From: Buttiauxella gaviniae ATCC 51604
GTDB lineage: Bacteria > Pseudomonadota > Gammaproteobacteria > Enterobacterales > Enterobacteriaceae
DNA: 64,000 bases
Assembly (NCBI RefSeq): GCF_001654835.1
Contig: NZ_LXEP01000004.1
Span: 181,956 to 245,955 of the forward strand
Direction: 5' to 3'
Each line of letters opens with the position of its first letter. The stretch's first letter is position 1. Under the pieces are notes generated by a model. That model made no database searches and was not told the origin of the DNA. It was given only the letters and a program-made list of their open reading frames with translations. Below, piece by piece: positions 57,413 through 64,000 of the stretch. Made by a program: the position numbers and the translations under genes.

Positions 57413-58041
57413 TGAGCCTCCCGCAAACGGTAAAGCAGCGCATTCACAATGGCTGCGGCAACGTTACTGCCGCCTTTGCGCCCACGGGCGGCAATGGCGG
57501 GTAAGCCGCTTTCAACCAGCGCTTCTTTAGACTCCTCAGCCCCGACAAACCCGACGGGCACGCCGATAACGGCTGAAGGTTTGGCCCCTAACTCTAACAA
57601 GCGGAACAGCGCGGTCGGCGCGTTACCAAAGACAAAGACTTTCTCGCCTTCTTCTTGCAAGGCGAGATCCACCGCCGCCATTGAGCGCGTCACGCCTTGT
57701 TCTTTGGCATGTGCCACCACGCGCGGGTCGCTAATAAAACAACGACAGCTGCAACCAAATTCCGCCAGCAGGTTTTTGTTGATGCCCGAAAGCACCATCG
57801 TGGTATCGGTATATAAAATGCATCCACGCTGCAAACTGGCGGTCAGTTTTTCGATAACATCGGGTGAAAACCACAAAATATCCAGCCACTCAAAATCGGC
57901 GGTGGTGTGAATAACGCGCTTGATCATCGCCTCCTGAGTGGCATCGTTAAAACGATATTCCGGGCGCTCAGCGGCAATAATCTCACTGATAATTTCAAAG
58001 CTGTTTTGCTCGATAAGCTGCGGTTGTTGCAAGTAGTTCAT
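57409..58041 (-). CDS. cbiC: Cobalt-precorrin-8 methylmutase CbiC
   Basis: CbiC moves the C-11 methyl group to C-12. The 210-residue protein has [13 protein letters not shown] with the catalytic His and [16 protein letters not shown]. It follows cbiB after nine bases. Confidence 0.97.
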   Translation of the reverse strand: MNYLQQPQLIEQNSFEIISEIIAAERPEYRFNDATQEAMIKRVIHTTADFEWLDILWFSPDVIEKLTASLQRGCILYTDTTMVLSGINKNLLAEFGCSCRCFISDPRVVAHAKEQGVTRSMAAVDLALQEEGEKVFVFGNAPTALFRLLELGAKPSAVIGVPVGFVGAEESKEALVESGLPAIAARGRKGGSNVAAAIVNALLYRLREAQ

Positions 58042-58050
58042 TGGGTGTCC

Positions 58051-59010
58051 TTAAGCGGTGCCAAGCGCGAGTGCGCGCAATGCGGCGAACAGCAGCAAAG
58101 CTTGCAGTGAGGCCAACATCATGAGTTGAATGGTGCGGGTAATATCGTCGAGCGCGATGCCGCGCCGTTCATCACCCATCCAGGGTTTTTCTACCCGTTC
58201 GCCAAAATAGGTGTTCGGCCCGCCGAGGCGGATACCCAGCGCACCGGCAACCGTGGCCTCAGGCCAGGCGCAGTTCGGGCTGCTGTGTTTATAGCGGTCG
58301 CGCCAGCCGATTAGCAGCGCCTGGCGAGGATTAGCTCGCAAGAAAAAGGCTGCGAGGGTAAGCAGCAACCAGCTCAATCTTGCGGGAATGAAATTAGCGA
58401 GGTCATCAAGCCGGGCGCTGACATAACCAATAGCGCGATATTTTTCGGTTTTATAACCGACCATCGAATCGAGGGTATTGATAGCTTTGTAGGCCAGGGC
58501 AAGTGGTGCACCGCCAATCATCAGGAAGAACAGTGGTGCAATCACACCATCGACACTATTCTCTGCCACCGTTTCGACCACCGCACGGGTGATTTGCGGG
58601 CGCTCGAGTTGCGAAGTATCACGTCCAACAATCCACGATAATTTCTCGCGACTCTGTTCTATCGTGCCATCTTTGAGTGCGCGATAAACTTCGAGAGCCG
58701 CGTCACTCAAGCAACGGGCTGCAAGCACGGTGTAAATCATCCACACCTCAACCAACCAGCCGAGCCACACAGATACCTGGTTTGCGATGTGCAATACTCC
58801 CCAACTCACACCCCAGGTCGTGCCCACCACAACCAGCCATAATACACCGCCGCCGATTTTCAGTGCACGGTCGCTTTTGCAGCACCGGCGTATCTGGCGC
58901 TGCATAAAGCTGATGAGATTGCCAATCCAACGCACTGGATGTGGCCAGTGATGCGGGTCTCCGAACCAATAATCCAATAACCACGCAACAGCCCACGCAA
59001 GGAGTGTCAT
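58051..59010 (-). CDS. cbiB: Cobinamide-phosphate synthase CbiB
   Basis: CbiB attaches aminopropanol phosphate to adenosylcobyric acid in the inner membrane. The 319-residue protein has DYWFGDPHHWPHPVRWIG, VETVAENSVDGVIAPLFF and several membrane segments. The ATG at 59010 follows GAGGAACCACCT and overlaps the cbiA stop. Its substrate L-threonine-O-3-phosphate is made by PduX, encoded divergently. Confidence 0.96.
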   Translation of the reverse strand: MTLLAWAVAWLLDYWFGDPHHWPHPVRWIGNLISFMQRQIRRCCKSDRALKIGGGVLWLVVVGTTWGVSWGVLHIANQVSVWLGWLVEVWMIYTVLAARCLSDAALEVYRALKDGTIEQSREKLSWIVGRDTSQLERPQITRAVVETVAENSVDGVIAPLFFLMIGGAPLALAYKAINTLDSMVGYKTEKYRAIGYVSARLDDLANFIPARLSWLLLTLAAFFLRANPRQALLIGWRDRYKHSSPNCAWPEATVAGALGIRLGGPNTYFGERVEKPWMGDERRGIALDDITRTIQLMMLASLQALLLFAALRALALGTA

Positions 59011-60389
59011 AGGTGGTTCCTCGCAAGTGCTAACCAGCGATTGAGTAATGATGGACGTTGTGCGAAATGAACATGCAGGTAACTTGCAAAGGTCGCATGA
59101 TGCTGAAAACCGCCCTGCCAGCGCGAAATAGCAACACCATCGCGCCATTTGCAACAATCGAGAGCTGCGGGTAATGAGCCGCTGAAATCTGAATAATGGA
59201 ATTCGTGCCCGCGCAGGGTTTCGCCTTTTTTGGCAAGTAACGTGTCGTGTAATGCCGTGGCTTCGCAGTAACCAAAACGCGTCAGCCGTTTGCCCATCTG
59301 GCTGTGGCCTGGCAGCACGCCACACATGGCATGGGTTTCATCATTGCCGTCAGTCAAAGATTCACCCAGATACATCAACCCGCCACATTCGGCATACAGC
59401 GGAATGCGGCGTTGATGCGCTTCACGCAAGGATTCTCGCATGGCGGAATTGGCAGCAAGTTTTGCGCCATGGACTTCGGGGTAACCGCCGCCGAGCCAGA
59501 TCATCTGGCAGTCGGGGAGTCGGGAGTCATGCAACGGGCTGAAACGCTGGATTTTCACCCCGGCCTGCTCGAGCATGTCGAGGTTATCCGGGTAGTAAAA
59601 GTTGAAGGCTTCGTCTTCCGCAACGGCAACGGTTAGCCCATGCGCTAAGGCTTCGTCAGCAATCTCGGGGGCTTCGCCGTGCGGCAGAGAATTTAGGTGA
59701 GATAACGCCAGCAGGCGGTCAATATCCACAGTTTCTTCAAGCTGCTGCGCCAGGCGCTGCCAGCGTTCATCTTGCGGGGAGTGTTCTTGTGCCGGAACAA
59801 GACCAAGGTGGCGCGAGGGTAAAGCTACATCGGCCATAACGGGTACTCGCCCCAACACCGGTAGCCCGCAATATCGGGTAATCGCATCGGCAAGCAACTG
59901 ATAATGGCTATCGCTATTAACGCGATTAAGTATGACTCCGGCGATGTTCAACGTTGGGTCAAAGCGCTGGAAACCCATGACTGTGGCAGCAATAGACGTG
60001 GACACGGCTTTGCCATCTACCAGCAAAATCACCGGGCAACCGAGCTGTTTTGCCATAGCAGCACTGCTGCAATAGTTGGGGTCAGTTCCGTAACCATCGT
60101 ACAGCCCCATCACGCCTTCGATAACGGCGACATCAGCGTGCTGCATTTGTTTTGCAAACAGACCGTTAAGGGTTGGCGTGGGCAGCATGAATGCATCGAG
60201 ATTGCGCGAAGATATGCCGGTCACGGCACTGTGCCAGCCGCTGTCGAGGTAATCGGGGCCGATTTTGAAAGGTTGAACGCGCAGACCGCGCAGCATGAGG
60301 GCACGGAGCAGCCCGAGCGTGACGGTAGTTTTACCGCAGCCGCTGCTGGTACCTGCAATAACGAATGCTTGTTTCGCTGCCCCTGCCAT
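59007..60389 (-). CDS. cbiA: Cobyrinic acid a,c-diamide synthase CbiA
   Basis: CbiA amidates the a and c side chains. The 460-residue protein has a P-loop start (VIAGTSSGCGKTTVTLGLL), FKIGPDYLDSGWH and a glutaminase domain with Cys in PLYAECGGLMYLG. It is the first structural gene of the 20-gene operon and is preceded by a 165-base leader after the riboswitch. Confidence 0.97.
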   Translation of the reverse strand: MAGAAKQAFVIAGTSSGCGKTTVTLGLLRALMLRGLRVQPFKIGPDYLDSGWHSAVTGISSRNLDAFMLPTPTLNGLFAKQMQHADVAVIEGVMGLYDGYGTDPNYCSSAAMAKQLGCPVILLVDGKAVSTSIAATVMGFQRFDPTLNIAGVILNRVNSDSHYQLLADAITRYCGLPVLGRVPVMADVALPSRHLGLVPAQEHSPQDERWQRLAQQLEETVDIDRLLALSHLNSLPHGEAPEIADEALAHGLTVAVAEDEAFNFYYPDNLDMLEQAGVKIQRFSPLHDSRLPDCQMIWLGGGYPEVHGAKLAANSAMRESLREAHQRRIPLYAECGGLMYLGESLTDGNDETHAMCGVLPGHSQMGKRLTRFGYCEATALHDTLLAKKGETLRGHEFHYSDFSGSLPAALDCCKWRDGVAISRWQGGFQHHATFASYLHVHFAQRPSLLNRWLALARNHL

Positions 60390-60502
60390 AATTGCCTTTT
60401 GACTTACTTCGGCAAAATGCGGATGTCAGCACGTGCGCGCACCTTGCGGCTGCACGCATCTGATGACAACTGGCTTCCCACCGAAGGAGTTGTTGTGAGT
60501 CC

Positions 60503-60546
60503 AGATAATTCGCAGTGCAGGCAAGGCTCTGCAAGTTGAAGTATCA
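60503..60546. repeat. Dispersed intergenic repeat, short copy 5
   Basis: CCAGATAATTCGCAGTGCAGG and CTCTGCAAGTTGAAGTATCAA match both ends of the repeat family with the middle missing. It lies in the cbi leader between riboswitch and cbiA. The first motif is split here only for length. Confidence 0.6.
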
Positions 60547-60554
60547 AAAGTATT

Positions 60555-60711
60555 CTGACGAGTCGGTCTTCTGGCTTAGCTTCACTCTCGCCCGCCCTTC
60601 CCAATCAAAGATCAGTGGTTACGCGGGTTCGTCGGCATCACAGCAGCGGGGGCTGCGGGGGATTGTCACCCCCTTCCCAGCCATGTTTGACACATGGCAT
60701 AAACGAGTCAG
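60555..60711 (-). promoter_or_regulatory. Cobalamin riboswitch
   Basis: Read on the minus strand, the leader has the family landmarks in order: GGGAAGGGGGTGACAATCCC, CCGCAGCCCCCGC, TGTGATGCCGACGAACCCGC, CCACTG, TTGGGAAGG and AAGCCAGAAGACC. CTGAC and GTCAG at the ends form P1. It would shut off cbi translation or transcription when adenosylcobalamin is plentiful. Confidence 0.95.
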
Positions 60712-60717
60712 TTGTAT

Positions 60718-60746
60718 CGTGCATGATTCTCAAATTATCATGCACG
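60718..60746. promoter_or_regulatory. Perfect inverted repeat in the cbiA-pduX spacer
   Basis: CGTGCATGAT at 60718-60727 and ATCATGCACG at 60737-60746 are perfect complements with a nine-base spacer. It stands seven bases upstream of the riboswitch 5' end, in the place where the cbi core promoter should be. It looks like a dimer operator; pocR, which activates these genes in Salmonella, is not in the window. Confidence 0.55.
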
Positions 60747-60861
60747 TGAATATGTAAAAGCTGGCACAGTGTAAAAGCTAATAGATATTGAGTGTTGCGC
60801 TATAACAATTTTTACTGATTTTTTAAGCCCTGAGGTAATGAAATAATGAATCCCAGCATAA

Positions 60862-61740
60862 ATGAGCGTTGCCCAAAAGATGGCTGAAGCGAGCTGCCCG
60901 GCATCTTGTGGGGAATTTATTCAGGGATGGATTAGCGGCAGCGAAAAACTGGTGTCCTGCCCGATAGACTGGTTTAGCACCGTTGAAGTGCGTGATGGTG
61001 CAAAAAAACCAACTGAGCGCCCGCGTATGCGCCAGATACTGGAACAGGTGGTGGCGTATTTTGGTCACCCCGCTGCATTATCAGAGAGCCTGAGCACCGC
61101 TCTGGAGTCCACGATCCCCGTAGGTAAAGGCCTTGCGAGCAGCACCGCAGATATTGCCGCAACGGCAGTGGCGACCGCCCGGTATTTGGGTGAAACACTC
61201 AGCGAATCCACCCTTGCGGCTTTATGTGTAAACATTGAACCGACCGACAGCACGATTTTTGTTTTGCCGACGCTTTTCTCCCACCTGAATGCGCAAACTC
61301 AGTTTAGCTGCCAGGCCGCGCCAGCTATGGATATCCTGTTGCTTGAAAGTGATACCACGATTCTGACTGAGGAGTACCGTCGTCATCAGCGCGAATCTGC
61401 GTTAATTAGCCATGCCGCAGTACTTGATGACGCGTGGCTTCGCTTGCAACAAAGTTGCAAGATGCAAGAGCCTCGCTTGTTGGGAGAAGCCGCCACGCAA
61501 AGCGCGATCGCCAGCCAGGCGTTACTGCCAAAACCGATGTTTTCGCAGCTGTTAGCGCTAGTTGAAGAGTTTGATTTATTCGGTGTGAACGTGGCGCACA
61601 GCGGGAGTGCTGTGGGGTTGATGCTTGATACCAGTAAGCATGATGTTGGGAAATTACTCTGGCAGATTAATCAGTTCGCTATTGATGTGCCTTATCCGCA
61701 GCAACATCTGGTGAAGACGATTGCAGGCGGCGTGCGTTAA
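60862..61740 (+). CDS. pduX: L-threonine kinase PduX
   Basis: PduX phosphorylates L-threonine to give the precursor of the aminopropanol linker. The 292-residue GHMP-family kinase has CPASCGEFIQGWISGSEKLV, the ATP-binding PVGKGLASSTADIAATAVA and the C-terminal NVAHSGSAVGLMLD. In Salmonella it ends the pdu operon; here it stands alone, divergent from cbiA. The start may be MSVAQK at 60862 or MAEAS at 60880. Confidence 0.95.
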   Translation: MSVAQKMAEASCPASCGEFIQGWISGSEKLVSCPIDWFSTVEVRDGAKKPTERPRMRQILEQVVAYFGHPAALSESLSTALESTIPVGKGLASSTADIAATAVATARYLGETLSESTLAALCVNIEPTDSTIFVLPTLFSHLNAQTQFSCQAAPAMDILLLESDTTILTEEYRRHQRESALISHAAVLDDAWLRLQQSCKMQEPRLLGEAATQSAIASQALLPKPMFSQLLALVEEFDLFGVNVAHSGSAVGLMLDTSKHDVGKLLWQINQFAIDVPYPQQHLVKTIAGGVR

Positions 61741-61753
61741 GTTCTTGCGAAAA

Positions 61754-61776
61754 AAAACCGCCGAATCGGCGGTTTT
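61754..61776 (+). terminator. Terminator of pduX
   Basis: AAAACCGCCG and CGGCGGTTTT form a ten-base stem with an AAT loop; it may also act on the minus strand. Confidence 0.85.
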
Positions 61777-61794
61777 CACAATTAACACTAATTT

Positions 61795-61870
61795 CCCTAA
61801 ATAATTCAAGTTGCATCAAGGCGGCAAGTGAACGCAGCCAACGCAGAGGCAGCTCGAAGTATGGCGGGTA
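61795..61870. repeat. Dispersed intergenic repeat, copy 6
   Basis: CCCTAAATAATTCAAGTTGC, GAACGCAGCCAACGC and AGCTCGAAGTATGGCGGG match the repeat family. It lies between the pduX terminator and the yeeX stop. Confidence 0.65.
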
Positions 61871-61873
61871 AAT

Positions 61874-62194
61874 TTACTCGGGTTTGATTTCACCCATCAC
61901 TTTCAGTTTTTTGGAAATTTCACGACGCTCTTTAGACAGTTCAGCATTCTTGATGATGTAATCATCAACACGGTCTTCGTAGTCGGTTTTCATGCTGGCA
62001 ATGATGCCCTGAATAGCTTCAATGCTCATACCTGGCTTAATGTAGTCACTCAGGTTATCAAGAAGCAGAACACGTTTTGAGTTATCACGGATCTTTTTCT
62101 GAACGTCCTGAATCTCACGCTGCAGTTTGTTTTTACGACGGAACAGACGCACAAACTCAAGCACGTCCTGGAAAGAAGGTTTAGTTGGTTCCAT
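61874..62194 (-). CDS. yeeX: DUF496 family protein YeeX
   Basis: The 106-residue protein is almost identical to E. coli Yee[20 protein letters not shown] and [18 protein letters not shown] are recognisable; most of it is charged helix with coiled-coil character. Function is unknown. Confidence 0.96.
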   Translation of the reverse strand: MEPTKPSFQDVLEFVRLFRRKNKLQREIQDVQKKIRDNSKRVLLLDNLSDYIKPGMSIEAIQGIIASMKTDYEDRVDDYIIKNAELSKERREISKKLKVMGEIKPE

Positions 62195-62400
62195 TTTTAT
62201 ACCCCTGCTAATTTCATACTCGGATTCGTTAAGACAACCGCCATAAGATTACCTTAATGGTAGCGGCGGCCGCTGACAATTCTTTTATCCCCGTCCGTTC
62301 CGGGCTCTATAGCCAAACAGTACAGGCGATTAGTCTCTTTCGCTATCTTAACCTCAATTGGTGCTGAATCGAAACCAGCAATTCGCTCCGCACCCCGCAA

Positions 62401-63459
62401 TTATTTACGTAACGCGCGGCAGATCAACTGCGAGAGTAATTCCAGTTGACGAGCAAGCTCCAGACTCAACCAGACATAACCGTGAATTGGGGTTTCCTGA
62501 AGTTTCCCATTTCCCCCTTCCTGCATGAGCTGGCGCAATTCGCTGACGATCTCGGTCAGCTTTTCGTTATTAGCAGAAATCGGTGATGGGTTACCGTCAT
62601 GCAATGCATGGGCAATCGCAGCAAGTGTGCGTTGCGTCATCTGCTGAGTATCACGCAGAGTATGAGCATTGATCATCAGGAAATGGCTCTCTCGGGAAGC
62701 CCAGTAAGCATTGATTTGCAGCTCAAGCGTGCACACCATATTACGGCTGACAGTTTGTATCGCTTCGAAAATAGATTTCTGGATGTGCGTTTCTTTGCTG
62801 CTCGGCCCAATCAGTGCGCGCATTTTCACTACATCGGTCAACACCTGATGCAGATGTTTTTCCAAACGCGGGCGCTCCAGCAAGTTCGGAGAAAAACCTG
62901 CGTTATAAACCCGACCAAAGGCGGTGACGAAATTCGCCATTTGAATGCGCCAGTGGATAAACGCACGCTGCGGATAAATACTGGTAAATAGCATTGCGAG
63001 TAATGATCCGAAGATAACATCACCACTGCGCCACAACGCAATTTCCATATCACCAGCCGGTGCACCCACTACGACTGCGAGGGTAATACCAATCAGCAGA
63101 GCCTGATACGGGCGTTTCCCCAGCGCCAGGTAACCGCAAATAAACATCGCAAAAGCGCACCAAACCAGCATCAGCGGCAGAGAAAACAGCTCCAACCTTA
63201 GCGCAATAAGCCCCATGGTTGCGCCACAAATGGTGCCGCCAATACGTTCAAAGGCGCGAGGTACTACATTTCCCCAAAAGGATATTGGCCCCATCACCAC
63301 CACTAAAGTGATTAATGGCCATGTGCCTTCCGGAACTTTCAGAAGATGAACTATGAGAAAGGTAAGAACAAATGCCAGCGCGATACGAACGCCATGCACA
63401 ATTCGGTAGTTGCGATAAACGCGTAGTTCAAACGGACTTAGTGATTTGTCGGGGCGCAC
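62401..63459 (-). CDS. yeeA: FUSC-like inner membrane protein YeeA
   Basis: The 352-residue protein matches E. coli YeeA in length and sequence. It has about six membrane helices in the N-terminal half (PISFWGNVVPRAFERIGGT, LALGKRPYQALLIG) and a cytoplasmic helical C-terminal half. It belongs to the aromatic acid exporter/fusaric acid resistance group; the substrate is unknown. Confidence 0.95.
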   Translation of the reverse strand: MRPDKSLSPFELRVYRNYRIVHGVRIALAFVLTFLIVHLLKVPEGTWPLITLVVVMGPISFWGNVVPRAFERIGGTICGATMGLIALRLELFSLPLMLVWCAFAMFICGYLALGKRPYQALLIGITLAVVVGAPAGDMEIALWRSGDVIFGSLLAMLFTSIYPQRAFIHWRIQMANFVTAFGRVYNAGFSPNLLERPRLEKHLHQVLTDVVKMRALIGPSSKETHIQKSIFEAIQTVSRNMVCTLELQINAYWASRESHFLMINAHTLRDTQQMTQRTLAAIAHALHDGNPSPISANNEKLTEIVSELRQLMQEGGNGKLQETPIHGYVWLSLELARQLELLSQLICRALRK

Positions 63460-63547
63460 ACCCGGCTCTCCTGAAACAAAAGCGTGATTGTACCTGTTTT
63501 TTAAGTGTGGGCATCACAAAGTTAGGGGGCTTACGCCCCCTTCAGCT

Positions 63548-64000
63548 TCACTCTTGATCTGCAACCGGGATATACATATCAACTTCCCACACTCCACTTT
63601 CAGAGCCATCATTCAGATAGTGCTCAAAGCAAGGTTTGCCGGTTAACTGGAAGCGGTTATCTGCAAGGAGACTATCAAAGAAGAGATTCCATGGTTTAGC
63701 GAAATCGCCGTCGTCGACTTTTGCACGCGCGACGGCATATTGCCCTGCTTCAATGCGTGTAGTGATGACACCTTCACTGTTTTCAGGCACGGTAAAATCT
63801 TCCGCAACAGAAACAACCGTGTCGCAACGCAGCTTTTCCGCAGGTACAACATCTGGGTTATCGTAGTAAACCGCCAGCCACTCTTCACCGACGACTTTAT
63901 GAGATTTAACCCATAGAGAAAGTTGCTCAAATCCTTGTTGAACCGTTTTTTCCCACGGCCCTACCATATGAAAACCCGCTACTTTTCGCTCATGAACTTG
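63548..64000 (-). CDS. sbmC: DNA gyrase inhibitor SbmC (GyrI), 5' end outside the window
   Basis: SbmC protects gyrase against microcin B17 and other inhibitors. The frame is open from 63548 to the window edge and gives 150 residues ending [28 protein letters not shown] at the open end matches the E. coli protein from about residue 9, so only a few codons are missing. An internal ATG at 63967 is not the start. GyrI-like domain motifs [16 protein letters not shown] and [10 protein letters not shown] are present. Confidence 0.95.
   Translation of the reverse strand, partial: QVHERKVAGFHMVGPWEKTVQQGFEQLSLWVKSHKVVGEEWLAVYYDNPDVVPAEKLRCDTVVSVAEDFTVPENSEGVITTRIEAGQYAVARAKVDDGDFAKPWNLFFDSLLADNRFQLTGKPCFEHYLNDGSESGVWEVDMYIPVADQE

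Noticed and set aside
1..64000. CRISPR arrays, prophage genes, rRNA operons
   Set aside because: No regularly spaced repeats, phage structural genes or rRNA sequences were seen.

Overview
The window is chromosomal DNA of a member of the Enterobacteriaceae. Gene content and order follow the Escherichia/Salmonella region fliF-fliR, rcsA, dsrB, yodD, dsrA, mpgP, dgcQ, yodC, yedI, yedA, vsr, dcm, yedJ, mtfA, tRNA-Asn, cobalamin genes, yeeX, yeeA, sbmC. A complete cbi/cob operon, cueP and a chromosomal chloramphenicol acetyltransferase rule out E. coli K-12. A Buttiauxella- or Kluyvera-like genus is my guess, not a demonstrated identity.

Layout. 156-12683: the flagellar fliFGHIJKLMNOPQR operon (MS ring, C ring, export ATPase complex, hook-length control, export gate), interrupted twice. 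Between fliI and fliJ an antisense type VI secretion cassette is inserted: an orphan Hcp, a lysozyme/transglycosylase-like effector, and a two-helix membrane protein, probably its immunity partner, broken by a frameshift in a seven-base homopolymer. Between fliK and fliL sits a dispersed palindromic repeat. 12684-14480: the Rcs/DsrA region, with an RcsAB box, rcsA, dsrB, yodD and the small RNA dsrA on the minus strand. 14677-25382: mpgP, dgcQ, yodC, yedI, yedA, vsr, an inserted secreted-protein gene, dcm, yedJ, a small membrane protein and mtfA. 25483-25558 is tRNA-Asn.

25700-43700 is accessory: a metallo-beta-lactamase-fold protein, an oxidoreductase gene flanked by direct repeats, a pseudouridine synthase, an IS30-family remnant, a solitary solute-binding protein, broken coding remnants, a FadL-type porin next to one dead and one intact DUF1254 gene, a CatA-type acetyltransferase, a GGDEF-EAL protein paired with a cysteine-free molybdopterin-fold periplasmic protein, copper-binding CueP behind a CueR-type promoter, an ABC importer with a deaminase, and acuI. 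Several long gene-poor AT-rich gaps lie here.

43827-60711 is a 20-gene anaerobic cobalamin operon on the minus strand (cbiABCDETFGHJKLMNQOP-cobUST) behind a cobalamin riboswitch, with divergent pduX. Genes make and amidate the corrin ring, import cobalt (CbiMNQO), and assemble the nucleotide loop (CobUST); PduX supplies L-threonine phosphate for the aminopropanol linker. A perfect inverted repeat lies between the riboswitch and pduX. The window ends with yeeX, yeeA and the 3' part of sbmC.
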